Source: Triplophysa rosa (lineage: Eukaryota > Chordata > Actinopteri > Cypriniformes > Nemacheilidae). From it: a stretch of 64,000 nucleotides of DNA. This document shows positions 11,046-23,355 of this stretch, piece after piece; the stretch's first letter is position 1, and every line of letters begins with the position of its first letter. The position numbers were made by a program, and so were the translations under genes. The notes beneath the pieces were generated by a model. The model did not search any database, was not told the DNA's origin, and saw only the letters and a list, made by a program, of their open reading frames with translations. Location: assembly GCF_024868665.1 (NCBI RefSeq), contig NC_079891.1, positions 13,449,806 to 13,513,805 of the forward strand, in the 5' to 3' direction.

Positions 11046-12210
11046 TTAAAGGCGCAGTTCTTGAAAATCAGCAGCCACTAGCTTTGTATTATAGTTTTGC
11101 AACGAATCTCTGAGTCATTTGCCCACCCCTCCCTTTCGAATTACGACGGAGGCCGCAACAGTAAAAAAAGATATCATCTACAGAGACAGCGGATAGAAGT
11201 GATACAAGCAGGTAAGGCAATATATTAACGTAATTAATCATTTAACATGTATTCTATTGCGAAAGTTACTGTTACAATTCTATAATTAGATATATTTCTT
11301 GAGTGCTATCTAGTACACGCTGAGAGTAGTGAAGTAACTAAAGTTAGCTAATCATAAATAGCAACGCTGTTCAAAGCGTTTGATCTGACAGCGACATAGG
11401 CAGTTAGGTGCAAGTTAGTAGACGTTTGTCTCCCCCTTTGTAAAGTCAAGAACAACCGGAGTACGTACCGCAGGGACGGAAAAACATTATTATTCGGAGG
11501 TTATATGGCCATTGGTATAAAATGCTAACGTTACCGTTTCAACAAAACAGTTGTTTGGTAAACATTGAAAAAGTGGAAACATTGAAAATGTTGAATTATC
11601 TTACCAGTCTAGCAGAAAACATGCAACTTCGGCGTCGCCTTGAAAACATTTGTCTTTCAACAGTGCCTTCCATCTGGTAATAGATACAACGATGTTTATC
11701 CTGGATTTCTGCCGCCGTTTGTCTCTAATTCGTCTGGCAGCATCACGTTTGCGCTTCTTTGACGACGGAGATTCACGCTCTTGTCGGCGCTTGTGCACAA
11801 TACGCATGGTCCTCCATTTTATCAAAACTTCTAAGACAGAACAATCAATTGCTTTAGCTAGATGACGACTACTCCTCCTCCTCTCCGTACTACGACTTAC
11901 TACTTTGTGCGTCTTCAACTCAGTGATGACGCAAGATGCGTCTAAAAAAACACACGAAGACCAACATATACGAAACGCGCTCTGTAGAGCTGTTTGTCCG
12001 TTAGAGCTTACTGTACAAAACATGGCTGCGCAACATAACAAATTCCACGTAGATAGGCCCGCTCCCTATGTAGATACAACTGGTTTATTCTAAGGTAATA
12101 AAAACATTTCATTACGTAAGGTTTTTATACACATCTAAAGACACAGTTTTGTATGTTATATTGCATTTCTGTTAATAGATCATACAAAACATCCCGCACT
12201 GTACCTTTAA
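11046..12210. mobile_element. TTAA-type DNA transposon (Kolobok- or piggyBac-like)
   Basis: Ends are TTAAAGGCGCAGTTC and, inverted at the right, TTAAAGGTACAGTGCGGGA, each with TTAA (11046-11049 and 12207-12210). TTAA target use is shared by piggyBac and Kolobok superfamilies; the ends alone do not decide. The element is about 1.17 kb, too short for a full transposase. Confidence 0.7.
11601..12041 (-). CDS. Short basic ORF inside the TTAA element, function unknown
   Basis: A 146-aa open frame with a strongly basic middle (KRKRDAARRIRDKRRQKSR, about residues 98-116) and a hydrophobic, cysteine-rich start. I recognise no domain. The basic stretch could be a remnant of a DNA-binding region or a nuclear signal, but the length is within chance for this composition. 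Overlapping frames on the + strand look no better. Confidence 0.25.
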   Translation of the reverse strand: MLCCAAMFCTVSSNGQTALQSAFRICWSSCVFLDASCVITELKTHKVVSRSTERRRSSRHLAKAIDCSVLEVLIKWRTMRIVHKRRQERESPSSKKRKRDAARRIRDKRRQKSRINIVVSITRWKALLKDKCFQGDAEVACFLLDW

Positions 12211-12417
12211 AAGATAACAGATGTTCCTAAAGATACAGGATTCAGTAAAACAGTTACAACAGTAAAACATTCAAGACATATTTGTAAAACATAAAATCGT
12301 ACATTATGAATAGTATAAAATAGCATAAAGTAATACATGAGACTCACCATTTCAATTTTTCCAAATATTTCAAAGTGACTGTAGGCGCCAGAATGGCTAT
12401 GTCTTTTATTTTGTAAA

Positions 12418-12469
12418 CGTCACTTCCTGTCTGTCAATCACGTCACTTCCTGTCTGTCAATCACGTCAC
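12418..12469. repeat. Tandem duplication, 23-bp unit
   Basis: The unit CGTCACTTCCTGTCTGTCAA plus TCA occurs twice exactly (12418-12440 and 12441-12463) and begins a third time. Confidence 0.9.
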
Positions 12470-12700
12470 TGGTGTATGTGTATTTAACCAGCATTTTGGG
12501 TGTTGGATAGAAATGGAGTAAGGGGTGAGTAGATGGGACGCTCATTTTCTGTTGACCGTGACATAGTCACAGTAGCACGGTCATTACAGTAACAAAGTAC
12601 CGTGAAATTACATTTAAATTGTAGTATAGTTTGTGTAGTTATTCTATTTTTCTTTACCGTTTTATTTGTCTTCATCATCATCTTGTACCAAACCTCCACC

Positions 12701-13309
12701 TGAACCGGAAGAACTGGACTCAAATGCAGATACAGTCTTAGCAACAAAACTTTTACTGGATGAGTAACACAAGGGAAACAAACAATAACGACCGAGCCGA
12801 GCTCGGGAAAGTTCAAGGAGAAGACAGAGGCGGAGTCAAACAGGCGGGTGATCACTCGAGGCACGTACAGAGTCCGAGGGGTAGATCCAGAGAGTAGTCA
12901 GCCAGGCAAGGGTCAATCGAGGACAGAGTCCGGGGGGTAATGCACACTCGTAATCCCAGGCAGAGGTGAGAGTAGAAAGGCGGGTCGGGTCCCGAATAGT
13001 AAATCCGTCTCAGGAACCAACGTCAGCCACAAGACACGCACGAAAACTAGACTAGAGAAAAAAAGTCAGTAAATCCAACTGTAGAAAAACTGGAAGGCCA
13101 GAGCGGGGATAACCAAACAACGCAACAGCAAAGAAACAGAGAAAAGAGAGAGAAATATAAAGGGACAGAGTGACGAGGGAGAATGAGTAACAGGTGTGCG
13201 CTGCTGAGCCACTCGGCTGATTGCCAAGCCGCATCAGCTGCGCAACATAGAAGGGTAGAGTGGAGGAAAACAAGCCAGTGAATAGGAAGATCAAACCCGG
13301 GACCTGACA
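12701..13309 (-). repeat. Probable LTR relic
   Basis: On the minus strand the tract begins TGTCAGGTCCCGGG. It has a TTTATATTTC promoter-like box near 13155 and ends in a U5-like region (CTGTATCTGCATTTGAGTCC) resembling the ends of other LTRs here. No target duplication was found, so the left boundary is uncertain. Confidence 0.4.
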
Positions 13310-13370
13310 GTTTCACTGAAAAGAACCGGTTCAAAAGAACGATTCGTTCGCGAACCGGCCATCACTAATA
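13310..13370. repeat. Transposon end fragment with inverted AACCGG words
   Basis: The tract contains GAACCGGTTC and TCGCGAACCGGCCATCACTA, short inverted words of a widespread fish repeat. No second end was recognised. Confidence 0.3.
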
Positions 13371-13424
13371 ATGCACTAATAAAGTATTATAAAGTAAATA
13401 GTTAGAATCAAATTAGTAGTACAA

Positions 13425-13478
13425 TGCAATGTAAGTCGCTTTGGATAAACACGTCTGCCAAATAAATGTAATTGTAAA
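13425..13478. repeat. V-SINE-like core fragment
   Basis: GTAAGTCGCTTTGGATAAAC followed by a CGTCTGCCAAATAAATG stretch matches the conserved V domain of vertebrate V-SINEs as I know it. Head and tail are absent. Confidence 0.5.
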
Positions 13479-13479
13479 G

Positions 13480-13610
13480 TCCTAAAAGTCATTGCGGCAC
13501 GTCCATCTGAGTTCGTTCTTCCGAGGCTGCCTCGCAAGACCGGTCTCCGCGAGCACACAAGATTACCAATATCGAGTAAGGATTGACGGTCGTAAGTTAA
13601 AAATGTACAG
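13480..13610 (-). repeat. Fragment of the TGGCC-ended repeat seen at 26361
   Basis: The reverse complement contains GCGGAGACCGGTCTTGCGAG and then AGAACGAACT, which matches 26400-26445 closely. This is a partial second copy. Confidence 0.6.
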
Positions 13611-13800
13611 TTCACAGAAGTTAAAACGAACGTTAAAATAGCCTAAATAACCACATAAAATGAACACGGAAGACGACACACACCGGCGCCATCTTGCTCC
13701 ACAAGTATATTGATAGTCAGATGGCAATAATAGGTAAATAACAACAGTGTAGACCTAACCTACACTGAATAAACCAAACCCGTAAAAAAACAGATGAAGT

Positions 13801-14327
13801 TGTCAGGAATAGACTGTGAGGAGAACCCAAGTGCAGGCAGGCGGGGTTGAAGGGGTTAACAAGGATATTTATTTCACACAAAAACACAAAACAAAAAAAC
13901 CCACAATGGGGAAAAAACGGACACAGTAACAAAACAAGAACTCAAACAAAAGACTTCCCTCGATGGGGCAAAACTAGAAAATAACAAAACAAACTTACGA
14001 CACAACGTCAAAATCAACAGGCAAGGTAAGGGTGGACAAGGCAAGACGAGGGGTAACCGAAGACATCTTAAACAATGACCGAGCAACAAGACAATGAAAC
14101 ATGAGGGCATTTTAAAGGGAAGACAAACGAAGGGTAATCAACGAGGGCAGGTGGACGAGATACAATACATGAAACGAGAGGGGCGGGGCCAATGACAAGA
14201 CACGAGAAGGCACATGGAATGACAGAAAGGTAAACACCCCATGGCTTCTCACACTAAACATAAGGCTTTGCCACGACTCTGCCACAAGACCAAGAAATCC
14301 ATGACAAGATAAAGTAGAGTCGTGACA
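13801..14327 (-). repeat. Solo LTR, proline-rich-repeat LTR family
   Basis: On the + strand it runs TGTCAGGAATAG...GTCGTGACA (527 bp), with AAGT directly on each side as a probable 4-bp duplication. It shares with the LTRs at 16396, 56696, 59957 and 62768 the R/U5 block (GGGGTTAACA, TATTTATT, CCCACAATGGGG). It also has the two U3 stem-loops: arms 14269-14283 with 14313-14327, and 14204-14250. No internal region is attached. Confidence 0.8.
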
Positions 14328-16203
14328 AAGTACTGGCAGAAAAACACCAGTACATTTCCCTTTATTGTACGGACATTTCCATTAATGATAAAATGTAATT
14401 TAATGCTTTACAAAAATGTAAAAAACTGTAAAAAATGAATACGGAAAATTCCTTCATATTAATACAGCATATTTTGCCCTACTTTTACAGATTTTTGTAG
14501 TAGGCAAGGCAAGTTTATTTATATAGCACATTTCATACACAATGGTAATTCAAAGTGCTTTACATAAAAATAATTAAAATAATCATATAAAAAATTCTTT
14601 TTAAACCTAACCCTGGTTGTAAGCATGAACTTCATATAAACCAGGGGAGCTACAGAGGAGCATTGTCCCTCCAGATTTTCCTTGGGCCCCTCCATAAATG
14701 TCCATCTGACAATTAGGAAAATTAAACCTGACATATTTTTCTTATCTATTAAACAATGATCTTTCAAATGAATCACATAAAATTATGCATGCAATGACCT
14801 ACAAGTATATTATATATATATATTTTTTTTTATGTAACCTTGTAATATAAAAATGTTACTGAACCAGGATGTGTAATTGCCCCCAAGTCTAGCCAGTCTA
14901 ATACTGGGCCTGATATGAACTGTAAACTTATCCCCCAAATCGATTTGATTAAAGTGTTGTCTCAGGATCAATAATAATATTGACACAAGAACATCTACAG
15001 TGTAGATGCTTTTTAGCCAGAATAAACTACATTTAGTATTGTCGGAAAAAGAGAAGAAGCTACCAGTTTTATGAAAGTAAGAATAAAATCCTTTATTGTA
15101 TACAGTGCAAGTGCAGGATTGCTGGCAAACATCACGCATTGTGTCCCATACATCTTGTATATCAAAGCTTGGCTATCAACCAGCCCACAGTTCAAGTTAC
15201 TGTCTAAGGAACAATGTAACTAACAAGCTATGGTTTAACATTGTGAGTTGAACTAAATCTGAACTGATCATAATTTGTGGTACACTATTATACATACTTA
15301 TAAATACTTATAAAGGTTTCTGTTTCTTATATTTTAACTAAGAACGTTATGACCCAGTCATGCTGTTTGTTACACTGTTGTAACCATCAAAATGTATCAA
15401 ACTGCAGTATGAAGTTATATTGTCTATTGTTGTGAAACTTCAAATAAAGAGAAACATGTTTTTTTTTGTTCCCATGAAAACAAGTACAGTGATGTTTCTT
15501 AATTTTCTTTTCTCACACTTTTGTCATTTGAATATCAGTTAACAATTAGCTAACAACAGCAAAATAAAACATAAGAAAAACAATGGACAGCCTGGATGTC
15601 ATTGTCAGGTTTGGGCGTACAGGCAAGCAGGTGGGGGTGTAGACCTCCACCCATGTCTTTGGCAGACACTCGAGCTGGACTCATAAGATGAACAGATTGT
15701 TTGAAACTTTACGAGTGCATTATGCACACAAAAAAACATATGAGACTGTAAACTTGGCTGGGGCTAAGGGGTCCTGGATCATCCATTAGGTCCACCCAAG
15801 CCCAACATTTCCCATCCATCCACTGTCCAGTCTTTCTCACTCAGCTTAGATTTAACCAAGCAGAACAAAGACTCCCTTCTTCAACACAGCTTTTTCTTTC
15901 AAGTCTTTGCTCTGTTGCCAAATTAGCCATCTTTTGCTAATAACTTGAGTGGACCCTCCTAAACCTGACGTTCTATGTCATCATATATCCCCAGCCAACG
16001 TGTTTTGTCCTAATCTACACCTTTCGATTATGAGGACCCAATCAAAATCTTTTTCCAAACTTCTATCACAGTTTTTTTTTTGCTGCTATGGTTAGCATTG
16101 TCTTTTTCATCATGTTCTTTACTACAGACATGAAGGAACCAAATCTGTAATCAGTTAACCATCTTCTCATGCATTGTGAGCCTCTGGCACGTAACAGCAG
16201 TAT
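14328..16203. other. Intergenic DNA with an L2 LINE 3' tail
   Basis: About 14503-14580 is an L2-type 3' end on the minus strand (GCAAGTTTATTTATATAGCA). The stretch 14600-14990 resembles 34200-34380 (both carry CTGGTTGTAAG and a GATT-rich block), so it is an unnamed dispersed repeat. From 15000 to 16203 I see no gene and no structured repeat. Confidence 0.5.
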
Positions 16204-16395
16204 ATCTTATGCAGTGTTGGGTGTAACTAGTTACTAAGTAATTAGTTACTGTAATTTAATTACTTTTCCCTTGAAAAAGTAAAGTAAGTGATTACTCTTA
16301 TTTTTCTGTAATTTAATTAGTTACTTCTGATGTAATTAAACTAAATACTTTGTGTAATATGTGTGTGTGCAGAAGAGGAATTGACATCAGAATTC

Positions 16396-16902
16396 TGTCA
16401 CGGATTGGCAGAAGAACCCAAATGCAGGCAGCAGTGAAGGGGTTAACAAAGAATATATTTATTAAACAAATAGACAAAACAAAAACCCACGATGGGGTAA
16501 ATCAAGAAAACAGGAAAAACTCAAACAGAACATAGACTGACTAAAACTGGACTAAACTGAGAAACACTTGACAAACTATAACAAAACACTAAAAGACTTA
16601 CTTGACAAGACTCAGAATTTTAAACAGCACACTGGGACCGACAGGAACAAGAACAACGAACGAGCACAGGACAAAGAAACAAGAGGGTATATATAGGGAA
16701 GACAAACGAGGGATAATGACACGGGGCAGGTGTGGGTAATTAAACACTCAGGGGAGGATGACAAGGAAACGAGAGGAATGGGGCCAATGACAAGACACTG
16801 GAGAGAACGTATATATGTTTCTCTCCACACATAACCTAAGGACTCTGCCCCGATCCCACCACACGACTAGAATTTCATAAACAAGACGGTGGGACCGTGA
16901 CA
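16396..16902 (-). repeat. 3' LTR of copy 1
   Basis: TGTCACGG...CCGTGACA, 507 bp. The U3 start on the minus strand folds into a stem: 16846-16861 with 16887-16902. A second palindrome lies at 16800-16826. Confidence 0.88.
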
Positions 16903-16922
16903 GAGCCCCCCCCTTAATGAAC

Positions 16923-18197
16923 ACCCCCAGGTGTTCACCAAGGGGTTGACAAACAAGACATGACAGACTGGGAGACAGACAGGACAAGGCAAAACAAAGA
17001 AAACAAAATCAAAGGCAAACATGACAAGACAACAACAGGACTTGGGTGGGACATCAAAAATAACAAACATGGGAGGGGGGGAGGGACCAAACAAGAGCCC
17101 ATAGGGGGCAGTCCATAGGGGTGGGGAGAAGTCCCAGTCCCCGGCTGCGCTCGAGGGCGCGGAGTCCTCGGGGGGACAGTCTTTGGCCCTGGCAGTTCCA
17201 GGACTGCTGGACAGGGCTTGACGCCGGCTGGAAGGCCGGCTGGACATGGCTTGACGCCGGCTGGAAGGCCGGCTGGACAGGCTTGACGCCGGCTGGAAGG
17301 CCGGCTGGACAGGCTTGACGCCGGCTGGAAGGCCGGCTGGACAGGCTTGACGCCGGCTGGAAGGCCGGCTGGACAGGCTTGACGCCGGCTGGAAGGCCGG
17401 CTGGACATGGCTTGACGCCGGCTGGATCACCGGACTGGACCCGGCTGGATCACCGGACTGGACGCCGGCTGGATCACCGGACTGGACGCCGGCTGGATCA
17501 CCGGACTGGACGCCGGCTGGACACCGGACTGGACGCCGGCTGGATCACCGGACTGGACGCCGGCTGCACCGGACTGGACGCCGGCTGCACCGGACTGGAC
17601 GCCGGCTGCACCGGACTGGACGCGGCTGCACCGGACTGGACGCCGGCTGGACACCGGACTGGACGCCGGCTGCACCGGCCGGGTTAGGAGTCCACGCTGC
17701 CCGCCGTTGCCTCTTCTTCTCCGCCAGCCACCCGCTGGTGGTCGGGTGATGGAAGGGGTATAAGGAAGGCTGGCTCCGGCTGGGACTCCTCGGAGGTGGA
17801 TCCCCAGGACCTCACTCTCCCCCGCTTGCCAACAGGCTACTGGTGGCGAGGCTGCAGGGGTTGAGGAGAGCGGGTGGCATGCCTAAACCCCGATCTGCAG
17901 GGTCTGACCCTCCTGTATGGCGGCCAGCGGAGATGGGTGGTTGTGACGTGTTGAGACCCTGGACTCCGGTCGGTTCTGACGTACCGCCACACGACATCGA
18001 AGTCCAGCGGTCTCAACGACCGCATCTCCGCCCGCGACAGGGGTCCCTGAGACCGGCGTTAAAAAGCACCGCCACCTCCTCCTCCCCGAAGACATCCTCC
18101 TCTGCGGCATCCAGGAACCTATAAGATAGTCCTCGATGTCTCGTTCCCCTACGAATGCCGCAGAGGAGGCGAGCCTGGTGGGACCGTCTGTGCCCAT
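16923..18197 (-). pseudogene. Gag-like proline-rich ORF of copy 1, frame broken
   Basis: Minus-strand reading passes through a gag-like start (IEDYLIGS near 18125, cognate to the start of the copy at 58825), a serine/proline linker (GDPPPRSPSRSQ) and a proline-rich repeat domain. The tail is hydrophobic. The frame shifts several times because some repeat units are 32 rather than 33 bp. Function is unknown; derivation from a gypsy gag is inference from position and the short EDYLIGS-like block. Confidence 0.5.
17205..17690. repeat. Coding minisatellite of copy 1 (32/33, 24 and 21-bp units)
   Basis: About seven units of GACGCCGGCTGGAAGGCCGG type (32 or 33 bp) occupy 17205-17430. They are followed by 24-bp units (GGATCACCGGACTGGACGCC start) and then 21-bp units (GCACCGGACTGGACGCCGGC). 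All share the GCCGGCTGGA core. Confidence 0.9.
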
Positions 18198-18228
18198 CTG
18201 CCTACTGGGTTCGTATGGCTCGTGGTTC

Positions 18229-18740
18229 TGTCACGATTGGCAGAAGAACCCAAGCGCAGCAGCAGTGAAGGGGTTAACAAAGAATATATTTATTAAACAA
18301 ATAGACAAAACAAAAACCCACGATGGGGTAAATCAAGAAAACAGGAAAAACTCAAACAGAACATAGACTGACTAAAACTGGACTAAACTGAGAAACACTT
18401 GACAAACTATAACAAAACACTAAAAGACTTACTTGACAAGACTCAGAATTTTAAACAGCACACTGGGACCGACAGGAACAAGAACAACGAACGAGCACAG
18501 GACAAAGAAACAAGAGGGTATATATAGGGAAGACAAACGAGGGATAATGACACGGGGCAGGTGTGGGTAATTAAACACTCAGGGGAGGATGACAAGGAAA
18601 CGAGAGGAATGGGGCCAATGACAAGACACTGGAGAGAACGTATATACAGTATATGTTTCTCTCCACACATAACCTAAGGACTCTGCCCCGATCCCACCAC
18701 ACGACTAGAATTTCATAAACAAGACGGTGGGACCGTGACA
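18229..18740 (-). repeat. 5' LTR of copy 1
   Basis: 512 bp, nearly identical to the left LTR. Visible differences are a short deletion near 18237 and a 7-8 bp addition at the apex of the second hairpin (18631-18664). Stem arms are 18684-18699 and 18725-18740. Confidence 0.88.
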
Positions 18741-19046
18741 AATTCAAAGTCTAACTTTAAAATCCGTGCTTTAATGTATAATTCTCACATTTGTAATTAA
18801 TAATAATACTTTATGTAGTTTTATATGATTTATTTGAATGAATTAAAAGAGCCGTTTCATGCCTATCCTTGAATCACTTAACTCATCAAGGTTGATGTAG
18901 GATATAGAAAGTAATTAGTAATAAGTAATTAAATACTTTTTGAAGAGAGTAACTTGTGCAGTAATCTAATTACATTATCGAATGTGTAATTAGTAACTAG
19001 TAATTAATTACTTTTTCAGAGTAACTTACCAAACACTGATCTTATG

Positions 19047-22000
19047 CCTTGTTTCGTCTTTCTAGGTGAAACCAGAAGAGCACTGGTGAATGTAATGTAT
19101 ACCAGTATTTGTGGCTTTTGTGCTTGTGTTGTTATGTTGAATGCTGTGCTGAGTGGAAACAGCTAATGAACCAGAAGATGTTTCTTGTTTTTAACAAAGG
19201 AAATGTTAAGAAAGAATCATATACATAACCTGGCAGAGGCTAATTGTCAGGCCTTAAAATAAATTCAGGGAAGGCAAGTTTACAATAGGTTTGAAGCAGG
19301 ATTGTGATGATTAATATATAAAAATCATGTTAAGGCTTTTCTATCAAAAAGGTTTCTAAGATGCACTTTTTTTCAGTTATATTATGATCCAGTAGCTAGT
19401 GGGTCAGTGCACCAAAACTTTTGGCTAAAGAAAGCATACTGAAAGCAGAAAGCATCATGTGTAATGGAACGTTGATTTGCTCACTTACGATAAGTGACTT
19501 CACTGGCTAGAAAATGTGTCTTTCTCTTGTATTTGCGAGCAATGGGATCACATCTAAGAAACCACATTCAATCGCCCAATAGGCTGTTCAACTGATCAAC
19601 AAATTATTTGAAGGGGATTGTCCAAGTCCTGCACACACATTCAGTTGTGATGGTTGTATACCAGAAGGCAGTTTGTGCATCTGTCTTTGGTTTACAGGCT
19701 CAAATTTCCCCTAAACCAGTTCCATAAACTTAATGGGCTGCTGTTAACTGACCAAGCTGTTCAACTGTCTATTATGACAGAATGTTGCTCTTAACATAAA
19801 ATCTTGTTTAACCTATCTGTTTTTCATTCAGATGGAGACCATATTGATTTCACCATTCATCACCACAAAAAAACACAATTTCTACACCTCAATCACAGGC
19901 CAGCACAGACAATTGGCAGCATGTTTTTGGAGGATTACCATTTAACTCCTTGTTAAGTGCCCTTACTTTACAGGATAAACCTTGCAATTTCATTCGCACC
20001 ACAGCACATTTGCCAACCCTCTTAACATCAACACTTACACAAGTACTATATCGTCAGAGAACAGTCATGCACAAATTACATTGATTTACTTATGCTGTCA
20101 GGTCTGGTTTAGAGGACTGGCAGCAAGTGGTGCCAATAGTTATATACACTGTGTCAATTTCTGAGCATCACATGATTGCATGATTTAATGTTATAAGGGG
20201 ATTATAAGAAGCCTGATAGCATATTAGTAAAATTGGTGAAAGCTGTCGCCAAAAACATATTTTAGTTGCACACTAACATAGGTTTATAGAGCTAGTTGAA
20301 AAGCCAGACTAGAAAGGAAAGGGAGTGGGTGAGTCTTAACTACGTGAAATCATCTTTTCAGCTCATTAAAATCACATAAAAGTGTACATTTATGAAATGA
20401 CGCATAATGACGCAACAAGGACATTGTCTTCGTGGGCCACACCTGCTATTTATTTATAAAATAGATCTGGAATATGTTTTCAGCAAATAAAGTGTTTGCT
20501 AAGACCTCTGTATATTAAAGACCTCACTATATTTCATTGGTCATTTGAGAGTTGAAGTGGCAAGGAAAGAGGTTTGAAACTGGAATAAGTTCAAGTTTGT
20601 TTTTCTCCCCTTTGTTTGTTTTGTTTCGAGAGGGAACTGAACTTGGTGGCATAATGTTTAATGCATTTAATAAGTCTAAATACCCCAGTGATTTTATAGC
20701 TTGAAGATCAAGTTTTTATTATTCAGCCAAATCATTCTAAGGCCACCCCGGTGAATTGTTTATTTATTTTTGGTCTCTTGCACAGTGACATGTAACTAGA
20801 ACTAATAAAGGCTCCCAAGCTCCTCAGACATTGCATGCCATGCATTGAACACAGTTAATTGAACATGTGCTACAGTCCAGCACTACTAATAAAATGCATA
20901 TGGGGATGTGATGAAATTACATCATAAGACAAACTCCCTTCTGATCTTTTGATCTGATGATCTTTAAATGGTGACAAGGCTGCTCTGGTGTTCTGTATTA
21001 TTTCACTCTCCCACATTTATTCAGAGCTGTCTAATGGAAAGTCTTTTTCCAATTATACATATCACAATTAGGAACTATTTTGACAGTAATCAGTACTGAT
21101 GTCTCTTTATTTGTGTTTTGAAGTCACAAAAATCTGGAGCAATAAAAAATAATAATATGACTTTTGTTTCATGTATGCCTTTGGGACCTAACATAACACT
21201 TATCCATTCGTTGCCTGTGTTTGTAATCATTATTTCAGACATGACGTGGAGGTAACACATACTGTGTGAGCTCATGCTTTCAAAACAGATCAGTGGTCAT
21301 TTCAAACACTACATAGCTGTCAAAGAAATATAATCTACTTTGTTGTCTTGTTACTCTTATTTCAGCCATTACTTATTAATAATGCACACTTATCTAGTGT
21401 ATTTTCAGCTTTTATGTAATTATTTTTGATATTGCAGATTTACATAAGAAGTATGTCTATACATGTTTTTAGTTGTCTTGGCTGCACTCCTAAAGCTTAA
21501 GTGGCAAGCGACCAGAAAACAGCAGGACAGTGATGGGAATTGTACCACACTGCCAAAGGCAGGAAGCACAGAGCATCTGTATGATATGGAAACTGCTGGC
21601 CAGATGTTCAGCACCACAGACACTTGGCTCTGCAATGCCGCATGTTTTGGGAAGGGTCCTGGGTGGAGCAATGGAGATTTAGCTTACACGCGTCATTGCT
21701 TCTTCTTTATACGCAGCACCACTACATATGTTTGATTATGTTTCCTTACACATTTACTTACTGAGTCATATAAAACTGATCCATAAATGAGTCACTTAAT
21801 AGCTAAACAAGTGTGTTGGGACGTATGTTGCTATAGAAACTCTTTAAGTTACATAGCAAAGTTACATCATTTTGTGCTATTGCTGGCCCAGTCAACTACA
21901 CTACACTCAAGCTCCTTCTTTGCTTTTGGGAGCAATTCCCAATTTCTAAAAGCAAAGCACAGTGCTCTATCTCTTGCCATTGCTTATCAAGATTAGTCTG

Positions 22001-22725
22001 TTCACATTCATCAGTTTAATTTGTTTCCCTTAGTGTTGTTGTGTGTACTGTATCACAAGGCCAGATAGTGGTTGGAAGGTAGTTTGTGTTACAGTAATGG
22101 CTCGTGTTTTATTTACTTGCCTTCATTGGGCAGAATAAAGTCTTAAAGTGAATTCTTTATGTAAAGTTTGACTCTACTGAATAAACTCAAATTAACTGAA
22201 TGGCCATACAGTATATGCCAAATGTATTAGAGCTTATAGCCACGTATAAATGGTTTAAACTCCCCTGATTCCATCCATTTTCCAAACCCACTTATCCTTT
22301 GCTGAAGCCTTTCCCAACATCTTGGGCCACATCCCTACCCTGATTTTGGCAGCAAATTTGTATTTTGGTTAGTAATGCAATGGAACAAAAGGATTTCAAA
22401 TCCAAAAAGCATGGGCAATTGTAACACAGAATGTCTTTAACTGATCAGGTTGATGCCAAAGCACAAGCTTAGTTGTATTCTATCATTCTGTGAAAAAAAA
22501 AGATTTACAGAAATGTTTTAAGATTGTTTTAAAATTCTAAAGTTGTGGTGTCTTGTTTGAATCCAAGCTAACATTTATGTTCTCTTACATTATGTTGATT
22601 AAAAGTTGAAATGTTTCATATCATACAAGATTTGATCTTGGCTGTAAAGTCATGGAAATTGTAGCAGTAATTATAAATTGCAACAATCATAGTAGAGAGA
22701 CATAATTAATAAAAGTATCCAAATT
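19047..22725. other. Intergenic DNA, no gene recognised
   Basis: AT-rich unique-looking DNA. It holds no structured repeat I can name. The only open frame with protein-like composition is at 21463-21735. Confidence 0.5.
21463..21735 (+). CDS. Unassigned 90-aa open frame, possible exon
   Basis: The frame begins with a hydrophobic run (FLVVLAALL) followed by a basic stretch (KLKWQATRKQQ) and a polar, cysteine-containing tail. That pattern could be the end of a membrane segment and a cytoplasmic tail. AG acceptor-like sites precede it (near 21445 and 21470). I recognise no family, and the length is within chance. It could equally be noise. Confidence 0.18.
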   Translation: MFLVVLAALLKLKWQATRKQQDSDGNCTTLPKAGSTEHLYDMETAGQMFSTTDTWLCNAACFGKGPGWSNGDLAYTRHCFFFIRSTTTYV

Positions 22726-23241
22726 TGTCAGCACCGAGTTTAGAACTTAGGTCTCCGGTGTAGTAGTTGGGAGTTCTGCCGTTAAGACACAGGGGCGGTT
22801 TATTTGTACCCCAACGAAACACTCCAGACAGCTCTCCAGGCAACGTGGTTTTATTAGAAATATATATCTTTGCAAAAGAATAATCCAGCACAAATTCTTC
22901 TTCCAAGTTCTTCTCAGACTGAGGCATAAAAATAGGAAAACAAAAACTCCACGAGGGGAGAAAACCAAACCAGAGAGCATAAACAATAACAAAGCCAATG
23001 ACTAAGTAATCTTACTTGAAGCAGGTAGGAAGCACTGGGGGTAACAAGTCAGACTAACAGTCAAACGGAATAACTGAGTAAGAAGCAAAGTAAAAAACAC
23101 AACTTAAATACCCTAGAGGTAACAAGGCACAGGTGACCTGGATATAACTAATGAGGACACCCGAGGAAGAGCTAAGGCAGAGGGACACACCGGGGGCCCC
23201 TAGAGGCCTGGAGAGCGAGTGCAGGAGGTAGAATGCTGACA
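22726..23241 (-). repeat. Solo LTR
   Basis: TGTCAGCA...TGCTGACA, 516 bp, with near-matching flanks AAATT and AAATC. On the minus strand it has a TATTTTTATG-type box and an AATAAA-like signal in a U5 region near 22790-22850. It is not obviously the same family as the LTR at 13801. Confidence 0.65.
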
Positions 23242-23355
23242 AAATCAGCTTTGTTTTATTGCATCAGCTGATAAATGTATATTAGTAAAAAGACAATGTG
23301 TTGAAGAGGCGGGCTTAGCGCACCTGTCAGTCACCGGGCTGAGTCATCCTCGCTT

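Larger units (their letters stand above)
16396..18740 (-). mobile_element. Short LTR retrotransposon of the proline-rich-repeat family (copy 1)
   Basis: A complete element: two LTRs (16396-16902 and 18229-18740), a polypurine tract next to the left LTR (GAGCCCCCCCCTTAATG on the + strand, so C-rich here) and a perfect 5-bp duplication AATTC (16391-16395 and 18741-18745). The internal region is only about 1.3 kb and has no RT, protease or integrase. It must depend on enzymes from elsewhere, so it is non-autonomous. Confidence 0.9.
16212..19038. mobile_element. hAT element (outer), split by an LTR retrotransposon
   Basis: Ends are CAGTGTTGGGTGTAACTAGT and the inverted AGTAACTTACCAAACACTG. A perfect 8-bp duplication ATCTTATG flanks it (16204-16211 and 19039-19046), as expected for hAT. 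Removing the nested retrotransposon (16396-18740) and one 5-bp duplication leaves a MITE-like element of under 500 bp rich in TAATTA and AGTTACT words, with no transposase. Confidence 0.88.

Noticed and set aside
13047..14110. Several minus-strand frames rich in Leu, Phe and Cys resembling membrane proteins
   Set aside because: They fall inside LTRs; the antisense of A-rich U5/R regions gives hydrophobic-looking peptides.
22726..23241. Grouping this solo LTR with the proline-rich-repeat family
   Set aside because: Its start (TGTCAGCATTC on the minus strand) shows no first stem-loop and the body does not share the GGGGTTAACA block.
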